A DNA stretch of 64,000 nt from NCBI RefSeq assembly GCF_000424545.1, contig NZ_KE384206.1:66022-130021 (forward strand), in the 5' to 3' direction. The notes beneath the pieces are model-generated. The model saw only the letters and a list, made by a program, of their open reading frames with translations, was not told the origin of the DNA and ran no database searches. Positions 28,799 to 37,168 of this stretch are shown piece by piece (the stretch's first letter is position 1; each line of letters opens with the position of its first letter). The position numbers and the translations under genes were made by a program. The DNA is from Butyrivibrio sp. NC3005. GTDB taxonomy: Bacteria > Bacillota > Clostridia > Lachnospirales > Lachnospiraceae.

Positions 28799-29308
28799 AT
28801 GATTTTTGTAACGTTGGGTACACAAAAGTTTCAGTTGAATCGTCTTTTAAGACAGATTGATATTATGATTGAAAATGGGGAAATCAAAGAACCTGTTATT
28901 GCACAGGTTGGTAATTCTGATTATTCTCCAAGGCATTATAAATATCAGCCTTTTTTTGACAAAGACGAAATGGGAAGATTAATGAGAGAAAGCAGTCTTG
29001 TTATTACTCATTGCGGCGTTGGTTCTATTATTCAAGCTATGCAATGCAAGACACCAATAATTGTTTTTCCTCGTTTGGCAAAATACAGAGAACATGTTGA
29101 TGATCATCAGCTTGATATTGCCAGAGTTTTTTCTTTGAAAAATTATGTTCTTGTATGTCAGGATGAAAAACAGCTTGCTGATAGCATTGCTAAGGCCAAG
29201 AGTATGCATTTTGACTATTACCACAGCCAGCGCAAGAGAATGGTTAATACAATCCAGTCATATATGCTTACAGTAGAGAATACCGCATTAGTAAGTCGTC
29301 ATGCATAA
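28799..29308 (+). CDS. Alg13/PssE-like glycosyltransferase catalytic subunit
   Basis: The 169-residue protein is the C-terminal half of a GT-B (GT28-like) enzyme. It starts MIFVTLGTQKFQLNRLL and has VITHCGVGSIIQAM, the UDP-sugar-binding motif, and PRLAKYREHVDDHQ, the pattern seen in Alg13 and PssE. With the Alg14-like protein encoded before it, it should form a heterodimeric transferase that acts on a lipid-linked sugar at the inner membrane face. GAAAGGGG precedes the ATG. A bidirectional terminator follows. Confidence 0.87.
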   Translation: MIFVTLGTQKFQLNRLLRQIDIMIENGEIKEPVIAQVGNSDYSPRHYKYQPFFDKDEMGRLMRESSLVITHCGVGSIIQAMQCKTPIIVFPRLAKYREHVDDHQLDIARVFSLKNYVLVCQDEKQLADSIAKAKSMHFDYYHSQRKRMVNTIQSYMLTVENTALVSRHA

Positions 29309-29391
29309 AACAAGACACTGATTTTTGATTTTTCTCTTGTAAAAAAATTACTATTTTAAATAGACTTATATACGAATAATTAAATAATTAC

Positions 29392-29449
29392 AAAAAGGAT
29401 ATTTTCGAAAGATAATAAAGATTTTTTTCTTCGAAGATATCCTTTTTTT
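29392..29449. terminator. Bidirectional terminator between convergent genes
   Basis: AAAAAGGATAT and ATATCCTTTTT form a stem with T runs on both strands, placed between the Alg13-like gene (+) and the GGDEF gene (-). Confidence 0.8.
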
Positions 29450-29502
29450 CTTGCTTAATCAACAACTTATAATTCTTATGATTTAGTTAAGTAGAATGAT
29501 TC

Positions 29503-30246
29503 TTAAAAAAATTTATTATATATCCTTCCTGGTCTTGTATGCATTCTATGATAAGCTTCCGTTATAATATCAGAAAACCTAGTCGCTTGTAATTCACTAT
29601 TTAAAACATATTTATAATAAGGAGATATTGGGTGAACAAGATTAAGTTTATTATATTTTTCAACACGTTGCTCAAGATTTCTAAAGAAATCATCCATAAG
29701 TTGTCTATTACACTCCTGAATTATAAGAAGAAATTCATTACCACCGTTTCTACCTACAAATCCGAAATCTTCACTAATATCTTCAAGCATCCACGAAAAG
29801 TCAATAATGGCTTGATTACCAGCATCTCTACCTATTGATTCGTTTATTGTTACAAGATTGCCAATAGTAATAATGGCACATCCTACATTTTCTATACTTT
29901 TATTTTTTCCATACATTTCAAAAATTAAATCACATGATAATCTGTTAGGTATCCCTGTGAGATTGTCCAAAAGATTTCTGTCTGCCGAATTTTCGATATC
30001 CTCTATTTTAGGAATAAATGATAACAATTCATAAATCAAAAAAAATATTATAAGAGTAAATACAACTAATAATATAGTAAAAGGTCCAAAGAAGGAATTA
30101 AAACTAATCATTTTATAACTATAATAATGATAAATAACAGCAAAAAGAAAGCAGACGAAAACCACTAATATCTCAACAATCTTGACTTTCTTATATTGCT
30201 TGGATATCTGATTATTTTTTTCTGGCTCTGCCACATTTATTCCCAT
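29503..30246 (-). CDS. Membrane GGDEF-like protein with degenerate active site
   Basis: The 247-residue protein has two N-terminal membrane helices (about 22-46 and 53-75) and one GGDEF domain (about 90-247). LLDNLTGIPNR is the family's opening signature. The active-site motif reads GGNEF (in FVGRNGGNEF) instead of GGDEF: the third residue, needed to bind the metal, is Asn. It probably cannot make cyclic di-GMP and may act as a binding or regulatory protein. It is transcribed divergently from the large surface-protein gene at 30513 across a 266-base gap, in which I saw no other gene. Confidence 0.85.
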   Translation of the reverse strand: MGINVAEPEKNNQISKQYKKVKIVEILVVFVCFLFAVIYHYYSYKMISFNSFFGPFTILLVVFTLIIFFLIYELLSFIPKIEDIENSADRNLLDNLTGIPNRLSCDLIFEMYGKNKSIENVGCAIITIGNLVTINESIGRDAGNQAIIDFSWMLEDISEDFGFVGRNGGNEFLLIIQECNRQLMDDFFRNLEQRVEKYNKLNLVHPISPYYKYVLNSELQATRFSDIITEAYHRMHTRPGRIYNKFF

Positions 30247-30512
30247 CTACACTTTTCTCCTTAAGAAAATTAATAACAATGTTTTTTATTTCAAAGCTCA
30301 TCATTACCTTTAAACTAATTATAACAAATATTATCTAAAATATAAACAAAAACTTAAAACACTATCGCTATATTGATAACTATTATACGCATATACCTAA
30401 ATATCAAATTAATTTTTAATTATGATAATTTGTATGATATAACGTGAAGTAAGATTAGGTTAGGGAATTTTTCAAAAAGTTATTTCCCATATCGTCTAGG
30501 GAGGAGATAGAA

Positions 30513-33356
30513 ATGAAAAGAATAAGATTACTGTCAACCATTCTGGCAGTAGCTACTGTTGGTTCTTCTTTTTTGGGAGGACCAATTGTGTCTAGCTATG
30601 CAATGGAGGACAATTTAACACAACTTGAAAGGCAGGTTGAGGGTGAACCGCCATCAAGTGATGTGACACAGCTTTCTTCGAAAGATGAATTCGGGTCAAA
30701 CGAATCTTTGCAAGAGGTTGAAACAAATAATACCGGTCAAAGCGATGATTCTGGACAATCTAAAGATCAAAACAGTAACAGATCATTGGAAACAGAGAAT
30801 ATTCCAAATGAAGAGTTGCAAACAAAAAATGCTCAAGAAACAGAAATAGAAGGTAATCCTTCAATTGAAACTATAAATGGTGTCGAAAACGTAGAATTAC
30901 TTGATGATGAAACAGATTCTTCCAGAGAACAAGTTCAAGACAAAAAGGAATCTGATAAAACAAGCGAAGATATCAGATCATCAGAATCAGTAGATTTTTC
31001 AAAGAAACTTGATGGTGTCAAAATAACGATTCACGTGGACAAAGGAATTCTTCCACAAGATACAGCTGTTGACGTTATCAAAGTTGATCAGGAAACTGAA
31101 AAAAATATCAAAAAAGTAATTTCCAATAACGCAGGAAGCGAAACAACTATCGATAATACATATTCATATGATATTTTATTAAGATCTAAGGAATCAAAAA
31201 TAGAAAATGGTATGTTAAACGGAAATATTAACGTTACATTTGATAATGTTAATAAAAAGGATAGTCAAAAAGTAGATGTTTATAACGTAACTACTAAGAA
31301 CAGGGACGTTGAAAAAATAGAAAAAGTACCTTCATCTACATCAAAAAGGTCTGTTTCTTTCACTACAAAACAGTGTTCTACATTTACAATCACTGTACTA
31401 AGCAATAAAGAGAGGATGGAACCTTCAACTCTTGATCAAATCAGGCTCGATAAAGATCTTTTTTCATACGAGACAGAAGATGGAACTAGTATTAAAGATT
31501 TGATTTCAGAGAAAGATATCTTTGCCGCTGTAGTTTATGACAAAGACTATCTGCCAACAGATATTGCACCTGCAATTAAAGATTATCAATGCGTCAGCGC
31601 CAAAATCGGCAATGAAAAAATATATAAAATAAAAATTTCCAAACATAATAACAAAAATGAAATATCAGCAGAAAATCGCCAAGAAAGTGATTCTAATGAA
31701 AAAGTAAATAGTAATTTCTCTATTTTTTATACAACAAGTGAAAATGGAGAATTCAAAGAAATAGATGATTTGAGCTCTTTAAAATTTATATATAAGTCTT
31801 TAAAAAAAGATGAGCTCGATATGAACATGGACAAAATAGCTGGAGCATATATACGTATGCCAGCCAAAGTAAATGGACAATGGATTTATGAAGTTCCGGA
31901 AGTTACAGTTACAAGAGACGAGGGTCCTTACCAATCAATTCAAAATCCAACAGTTGCATATTTGACATTTTCCAGAAACGGAAGCTCAAGGGTTGCTAAT
32001 TGCATTACTAAAAACTATCAGTCATATGCAAAAGATGATTTGACAAAATACGTCAAGATAGACCGTACACTGGAAAAAAGTGGAATATACCATTCTACTC
32101 CGAAGAATCAAAAAGTTATAATAAATGTTGAAGGTAACAATATAACCTGCATTGTAAATAATGAAGTTTTCGTAAGTAATTTCAGTACTATTAAGTGGTA
32201 CGTGGTTAAAGCATCAGAAAAAGACTCTTATGGAAAGCCAAACGAAAAATGGAACATTGATGGAAGCCTTCAGTGGACTCACGTTGGTCGTCAGGAAGAT
32301 ATCGAGATTACAATAACTCCAGAAGATTTGACCTATGTTTATGACGGAAAGATTCATAATGGCTTTATGGTAAAGTCCATGAATGGACTTTTTACAAATG
32401 ACAAAGTGAGTGTAACTGCAGATAAATCTGATGAGTACATGAAAAAATTTAAGATTGCTGTTAGGCTTGAATCAAGAGATGTTAAAGATGTTGGAGAAAC
32501 TCCAATAACGGTTAAATATTGTGTATATATTGATTTGGATGATGGATTGCATCACATGCTAGCAACTAATATTCCAGGGAATAAAGGAACGTTAGATGAC
32601 TCTACTATGTATAATGTCACAGTAAAAGTTAATACAGCAAAGCTTGCTGTAACACCTGCTCCTATTAAGATTAAAACTGATTCTGCTGAGAAATACTATG
32701 ATGGGAAGCCTCTTACAGAAAAAGGTTATAAGGTAGAAGGTATTGTTAATAACGAAACTTACGGTTTTGAAACAACAGGAAGTCAAACAGAGGTTGGAAA
32801 ATCTGACAACACATATGAAATGACCTGGAAGAGTGATGATAATAACTTCACTGCGAAAAAAGAAAACTATGAACTGATTGAAGAAAAACTTGGCTTGTTA
32901 GAAGTAAAAAAGAAAGATGAAACTATTCCTAATACACCTTCAAAAGATACTCCAACTCCAAATACGCCGCCTCATAATGATAATCCAAGACCAAATGATC
33001 CTTCAGTCCACAATGATTCAACTCCACAGCCTACAACAGTAACACCAGATAAGCAGAAAACTGTCCAAAAGGTTGAACTCATAAATGGTATCAATGATGA
33101 AGATCAGGGAGAAATTTCTGGCAAACGAAGAAATAAGGAAAATGAAGGAAGTGTTCTTGGTCAAAAAAGAACAAAAAAACAAGAAGGAGACGTTCTTGGC
33201 GCTTCTAGAAAAAAAGCAAAAGAAGGCGAAGTTTTAGGTAAAAGAAGACCAAGAAGTACAGGAGATAACAGCAATCTTGCTCTAAATATTTGCATATTAA
33301 TGTTGGCAGCTGTTAGTATCAGTGTTATTGTACTTCGAAAAGTTAAAAAGAATTAA
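30513..33356 (+). CDS. Large secreted surface protein with MBG-like domains and VLG-x-x-R tail
   Basis: The 947-residue protein starts with a signal peptide (MKRIRLLSTILAVATVGSSF). A long Ser/Glu/Asp/Asn-rich, probably disordered region lies at about 35-165. Beta-domains of unknown type follow. Then come two MBG/adhesin-like repeats, recognised by VYDG (near 610) and YYDGKPL (near 725). Next is a Pro/Thr/Asn linker and four short basic repeats built on VLGxxR or SGKRR (about 860-918). RSTGD, a membrane helix (NLALNICILMLAAVSISV) and a KKN end complete it. The end looks like a variant wall-sorting or membrane-anchor signal. It is probably an adhesin; its ligand is unknown. A strong GGGAGGAGAT precedes the ATG. 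Confidence 0.8.
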   Translation: MKRIRLLSTILAVATVGSSFLGGPIVSSYAMEDNLTQLERQVEGEPPSSDVTQLSSKDEFGSNESLQEVETNNTGQSDDSGQSKDQNSNRSLETENIPNEELQTKNAQETEIEGNPSIETINGVENVELLDDETDSSREQVQDKKESDKTSEDIRSSESVDFSKKLDGVKITIHVDKGILPQDTAVDVIKVDQETEKNIKKVISNNAGSETTIDNTYSYDILLRSKESKIENGMLNGNINVTFDNVNKKDSQKVDVYNVTTKNRDVEKIEKVPSSTSKRSVSFTTKQCSTFTITVLSNKERMEPSTLDQIRLDKDLFSYETEDGTSIKDLISEKDIFAAVVYDKDYLPTDIAPAIKDYQCVSAKIGNEKIYKIKISKHNNKNEISAENRQESDSNEKVNSNFSIFYTTSENGEFKEIDDLSSLKFIYKSLKKDELDMNMDKIAGAYIRMPAKVNGQWIYEVPEVTVTRDEGPYQSIQNPTVAYLTFSRNGSSRVANCITKNYQSYAKDDLTKYVKIDRTLEKSGIYHSTPKNQKVIINVEGNNITCIVNNEVFVSNFSTIKWYVVKASEKDSYGKPNEKWNIDGSLQWTHVGRQEDIEITITPEDLTYVYDGKIHNGFMVKSMNGLFTNDKVSVTADKSDEYMKKFKIAVRLESRDVKDVGETPITVKYCVYIDLDDGLHHMLATNIPGNKGTLDDSTMYNVTVKVNTAKLAVTPAPIKIKTDSAEKYYDGKPLTEKGYKVEGIVNNETYGFETTGSQTEVGKSDNTYEMTWKSDDNNFTAKKENYELIEEKLGLLEVKKKDETIPNTPSKDTPTPNTPPHNDNPRPNDPSVHNDSTPQPTTVTPDKQKTVQKVELINGINDEDQGEISGKRRNKENEGSVLGQKRTKKQEGDVLGASRKKAKEGEVLGKRRPRSTGDNSNLALNICILMLAAVSISVIVLRKVKKN

Positions 33357-33407
33357 ATAATAACACTTTTAAAACATGTTTTAAAAACACATTAAATACC
33401 AAAAGAT

Positions 33408-33455
33408 AAAAAAACAGCCCATACGCTTATTATCTAAACGTATAGGCTGTTTTTT
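33408..33455. terminator. Bidirectional terminator between convergent genes
   Basis: AAAAACAGCC and GGCTGTTTTT close a hairpin with A and T runs on either side. It separates the surface-protein gene (+) from a glycosyltransferase gene (-). Confidence 0.85.
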
Positions 33456-34407
33456 ATCTAAAAAGATGAAGTAAAAAAGCACTAGTGTAATAAGTAACAG
33501 GATTCATAGCACGCATAAAAATGGCATTTTTTCCTTTTTGCGTTCTTAAATAAGCATTCTCTTTCCACTTTGGAAAATTAAGATTTAGAAATAACCAATT
33601 TGATTGTATTGCTCGTTTTCTGTCACTCTTATCTGGAATTCTAGACATTCTACTAAGCGAACTGCACAATAGAATTCTAGTAAACAAATACTCAAGTGAA
33701 TCTCTATATTCATCATATAAACCACGATTTTTGTAAAAAAACATAATGTGATTTAAAATATCCAAAATTTCCATAGTCTTTAGGGTTTGATAATTATTTA
33801 TAGATGAGGAACGTTGAATATAATGATAAGAAGCATTATCTACATAAGAAATTTTTCTTATATATGGAACTAACATAGAAAAAAATTCAACATCTTCATA
33901 AATAAATCCCTTAGGAAATATTATCTGTAATTGTTCAAACCATTCTCTTTTATAGATTTTATTCCAAACAACAGATCTACCTACTCTAAGTAGCTTCTGC
34001 TTATCGGTTATTTTTTCACCTATTTCAGTATCTTCATGATCTTCCCATGTATGATGAAGGTTACATTCGACAATGTCTGCATCGTCAAAGATAGCTTTGT
34101 TATATAAGTTTTCGTACATGTCAAGATCAACATAATCATCTGAATCTACAAAACCTATGTACTCGCCCTTGCAGAATGGAATAGCATAGTTGCGGGCATC
34201 AGATAAACCACCATTTTTTTTGTTTAAGATTTGAATTTTGTCAGATTTAGTGGCATAATCTTCTAGAATGCTTAAAGAGTTATCAGTAGAGCCATCATTC
34301 ACTGCAAGAATTTCGATATCATCTAAGGTTTGATGGATAAGTGATTCCATGCATCGACTTAAATACTTCTCAACGTTATAGACTGGTACAATAATACTTA
34401 TTTTCAT
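33454..34407 (-). CDS. Family 2 glycosyltransferase (minus strand)
   Basis: The 317-residue protein is a GT-A fold, GT2 enzyme: ISIIVPVYNVEKYLSRCMESL at the N-terminus, LAVNDGSTDNS in the nucleotide-sugar site, and FVDSDDYVD as the DxD metal motif. No membrane helix is visible, so it probably acts at the inner face of the membrane. It is the only GT2 gene on this strand in the island, and it lies just before the lasso-peptide genes, transcribed away from them. Donor and acceptor cannot be predicted. Confidence 0.88.
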   Translation of the reverse strand: MKISIIVPVYNVEKYLSRCMESLIHQTLDDIEILAVNDGSTDNSLSILEDYATKSDKIQILNKKNGGLSDARNYAIPFCKGEYIGFVDSDDYVDLDMYENLYNKAIFDDADIVECNLHHTWEDHEDTEIGEKITDKQKLLRVGRSVVWNKIYKREWFEQLQIIFPKGFIYEDVEFFSMLVPYIRKISYVDNASYHYIQRSSSINNYQTLKTMEILDILNHIMFFYKNRGLYDEYRDSLEYLFTRILLCSSLSRMSRIPDKSDRKRAIQSNWLFLNLNFPKWKENAYLRTQKGKNAIFMRAMNPVTYYTSAFLLHLFR

Positions 34408-34627
34408 ATTAACCTCTAAGAGTTTATAGATTATTTTTGTATGTTAAAATCATTTGATGCCTAAAAAAGCAATAGACCAACATTTGTTGTAAATAAAGGT
34501 TAGTCATAAAAGTACGCAAATAAACATACGCTTTAAAGGTTATCACATTTCGAGAGAATAATAAAGAGTCAAATATCAGCTTTTTATTGTATCAAAGTTA
34601 CATTTTTTAAAACAAAGGATAAAATAT

Positions 34628-35065
34628 ATGAAAAATATTGACATAATTTCTTTTTTTAGAGATAATGGAGAAAAGGTTGTGACAATAAAATCCTACCTTT
34701 ATTCATTCTATTACAGATTTATCGTAAAGCACACTTCCATGAAAAAGCTTAAAAAAAGATTAGGCAAAGAGGGAGAAGAATCTCCTTATGAGGAAACTCC
34801 GGAAAATCTTCAACTTGCAAATCTTTATGCTTTTCATGTTAATCGTATAACTGAGCATCTTCCATGGAATGCAAAATGTTTTGTGAGAGCGTTGACTTTA
34901 CGAAAATTGTTGTCAGAAAAAAATATCTCTTCAACAATTTATCTCGGGATAAAAAATTCGGAGCATGGACTACAAGCTCATGCCTGGCTTCGCTGCGGAA
35001 ACACTTTTATTACAGGAGGATATGGTAAAGGCTATACCAAAGTAGCAACGTTTTCAAACCTTTGA
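34628..35065 (+). CDS. Lasso peptide B2 protein (transglutaminase-like leader peptidase)
   Basis: The 145-residue protein fits the lasso B2 family, a Cys protease with a transglutaminase fold that removes the leader peptide. Cys84 lies in AKCFVRALTLRKLL and His118 in LQAHAWLRCG, the two core catalytic positions, followed by ITGGYG. Length and motif spacing match B2 proteins. No membrane segment is seen. It is separated from the cyclase gene by a secreted transglutaminase-like gene and lies in the same direction as the precursors. Together with the cyclase, RRE, kinase and ABC exporter in the next 8 kb, the lasso assignment is secure in my view. Confidence 0.85.
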   Translation: MKNIDIISFFRDNGEKVVTIKSYLYSFYYRFIVKHTSMKKLKKRLGKEGEESPYEETPENLQLANLYAFHVNRITEHLPWNAKCFVRALTLRKLLSEKNISSTIYLGIKNSEHGLQAHAWLRCGNTFITGGYGKGYTKVATFSNL

Positions 35066-35212
35066 TATTCCATATTTCTCTCCGATATATTTTATGGGTT
35101 AAGTGCACTATGTATCCTAAATTATTTAATGATACACAAGAAGAATAAATGTTAATATCACACTTTGTTATATTAACAACGTTACGCTGTTCATTAAAAA
35201 TCGGAGGTCAAT

Positions 35213-36994
35213 ATGCATTTTCAGAAGAAAAAAGTAACACGAGGCACTTTTAAGATTCTATCAATCATTTTAACATTATCTATCTTTGTTCAAGCATTTT
35301 TGTTTAGAGGCTTTGAATCAAAGGCTATATCTAATTCTGACAAAACAGAATTGGTAAATATGTTTACAAAAATGCTTACAACTGCTGATTATTCTATGCA
35401 TGATGTATCCAAGTACAACCTGTATTTCCATGAATTAAAGGAACTATATGATAAGGCAGGCAGTAGCGGAGATGCACTTCTTGCCAAATACTGTTATTCT
35501 TATCTAGGGCTTGGTGATGAAAAACTTCCAAATAGTAAAGTTAAAACGGTTTATTTAAAAACATATGGGAGAGCTCCCGTAGACTTTAAGTCAAATTTTT
35601 CTAAAATCAAACAGAATACAAATCGTATTCTTTCTGGAATACAAAATGATATGACAGAGGCAGATAAGGCATTATATTTGCATGATGAACTTGTAAAATG
35701 CACTGTATATGCCAACTCTAACAATTACTGTTATATGGGCGGAGGTCCTCTAATCTTCGGAACAGGAATATGCAGTGGATACAATAATGCGTATACACTG
35801 CTTTTAAAGCTAGCAGGTATCGAGAGTTTTGAAGTTTATAATTCAAATCATAGTTGGAATTACGTTAAGATTGATAATAAATGGTATAACGTAGATGCCA
35901 CATGGGACGATACTGGATATTCGAAAGGAACAGGAAATGGAATTTATTTCAGACATTTCTTTTTACGTTCCGATAAGGAATTTCAGACGGATAAGCTCAA
36001 AAAGCATACAGGATATAAAGTCACTCCTTTAGATGGTTCAACAGCTGTAGCAGACTCAACTATCTATTCTGATAGTGTATTGCATGATGTTGAGAATCAA
36101 ATCGCATTTTATAAAGGATACTGGTATTTCGCAAACGGTAAAAATATTGAAAAAGCCAAACTCACATCTTCAACATCAGAAGTTGTATATACAGCAGCTT
36201 CTAATGTTGAAATAGTTGACATAAAAGATGGTGTTTTGACTTACCGTTGCAATAGCGAAAGTTCAACAATTAACCTCAATGGTTCAGAATCCAATGTTCC
36301 AAAACCAGAGCCAAAACCTGAACCAAAACCAGAGCCGGAGCCTTCTATTGTAACTAAAAAGACTGTTGCCAGCTATTATTTATTAAAAAAAGGTGGAAGC
36401 CGTACAAATTACAAAGCTTCAAACTATATTTCACTTGGAAAAGGCTATATAACAAAAGAAGAGACTATTAAAAATGATTCAGATAAAATTCTGAAGAATT
36501 TAGCTCAGATTCCTGATTATTCAAAATATTTAAATCAAAATGAATATGTTGAATGGTATTCAATTAAAAAAGAAGGCGATGGTTGGCATGTTGATGGCGA
36601 AATCAAAGAAAATAAACAAGATGATAACCAAAAGCCTTCAGATCCAGAGCCTTCAAATCCGGAGCCTAAACCTGCAGATCCAGAACCAGAAACACCTACA
36701 CCTGTAAATCCGGAGCCTCAGAAACCATCATCAACTGCAACTAAAGCTATGTTTTATCTCGTAAAACAAGGCGGAAGTCGTACAAATTATAAAGCATCAA
36801 ATTACATTTCGCTTGGAAGTGGTACTATTTTAACACCAACCACAATAAAAAATGATGAGGAAGCAATTCTTAAAAACTTAGGTGAAATACCATCTTATAG
36901 TAAATACATACCAGATGGATACAGAGTTCAATGGTATTCCATAAAAAAAGAAAATGATGGTTGGCATGTTGATGGTGAGATTATCCAAAAGTAG
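35213..36994 (+). CDS. Secreted transglutaminase-like protein with two C-terminal repeats
   Basis: The 593-residue protein has a signal peptide (about 1-37). A transglutaminase-like cysteine protease domain (about 120-270) follows: Cys in GTGICSGYNNAYTLLLKL, His in SNHSWNYVK and Asp in NVDATWDD form the triad. A Pro/Glu/Lys-rich linker comes next. Then two related repeats of about 85 residues, each with GGSRTNYKASNYISLG and ending DGWHVDGEI, are separated by another Pro-rich linker. There is no wall-sorting signal. The repeats may bind polymer. It lies between the lasso B2 gene and the cyclase gene, but a role in lasso biosynthesis is only inferred from place. CGGAGG precedes the ATG. Confidence 0.82.
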   Translation: MHFQKKKVTRGTFKILSIILTLSIFVQAFLFRGFESKAISNSDKTELVNMFTKMLTTADYSMHDVSKYNLYFHELKELYDKAGSSGDALLAKYCYSYLGLGDEKLPNSKVKTVYLKTYGRAPVDFKSNFSKIKQNTNRILSGIQNDMTEADKALYLHDELVKCTVYANSNNYCYMGGGPLIFGTGICSGYNNAYTLLLKLAGIESFEVYNSNHSWNYVKIDNKWYNVDATWDDTGYSKGTGNGIYFRHFFLRSDKEFQTDKLKKHTGYKVTPLDGSTAVADSTIYSDSVLHDVENQIAFYKGYWYFANGKNIEKAKLTSSTSEVVYTAASNVEIVDIKDGVLTYRCNSESSTINLNGSESNVPKPEPKPEPKPEPEPSIVTKKTVASYYLLKKGGSRTNYKASNYISLGKGYITKEETIKNDSDKILKNLAQIPDYSKYLNQNEYVEWYSIKKEGDGWHVDGEIKENKQDDNQKPSDPEPSNPEPKPADPEPETPTPVNPEPQKPSSTATKAMFYLVKQGGSRTNYKASNYISLGSGTILTPTTIKNDEEAILKNLGEIPSYSKYIPDGYRVQWYSIKKENDGWHVDGEIIQK

Positions 36995-37035
36995 CATTAC
37001 CAATAAGTTTATGAATAGGTAAAGCAATAACGATT

Positions 37036-37064
37036 TTGACGTGGCTGATTTCTTGTGCTAGTAT
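37036..37064 (+). promoter_or_regulatory. Promoter before the lasso cyclase gene
   Basis: TTGACG (37036-37041), a 17-base spacer and TAGTAT (37059-37064) make a good sigma-A promoter. Its transcript would start near 37071 and run into the hairpin at 37100 before reaching the cyclase ATG at 37169. Confidence 0.6.
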
Positions 37065-37099
37065 TTACATGTGTAATTATTTAGTACAGAAATATATTT

Positions 37100-37141
37100 A
37101 TGGAAAGTGTATTTCATATTGAATGCACTTTCCATATTTTT
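37100..37141 (+). terminator. Terminator or attenuator hairpin before the lasso cyclase
   Basis: ATGGAAAGTG and CACTTTCCAT pair and are followed by ATTTTTGATT. The hairpin ends about 28 bases before the cyclase start and lies after the promoter above, so it could end transcription early (attenuation) or serve as the terminator of the upstream gene. Confidence 0.6.
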
Positions 37142-37168
37142 GATTAGTTTTAAGAAAGAGGTTTTGTT

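Noticed and set aside
35213-36994. The secreted transglutaminase-like protein as the lasso leader peptidase
   Set aside because: It has a signal peptide and would act outside the cell. The small cytoplasmic protein at 34628 fits B2 in size and motif order.
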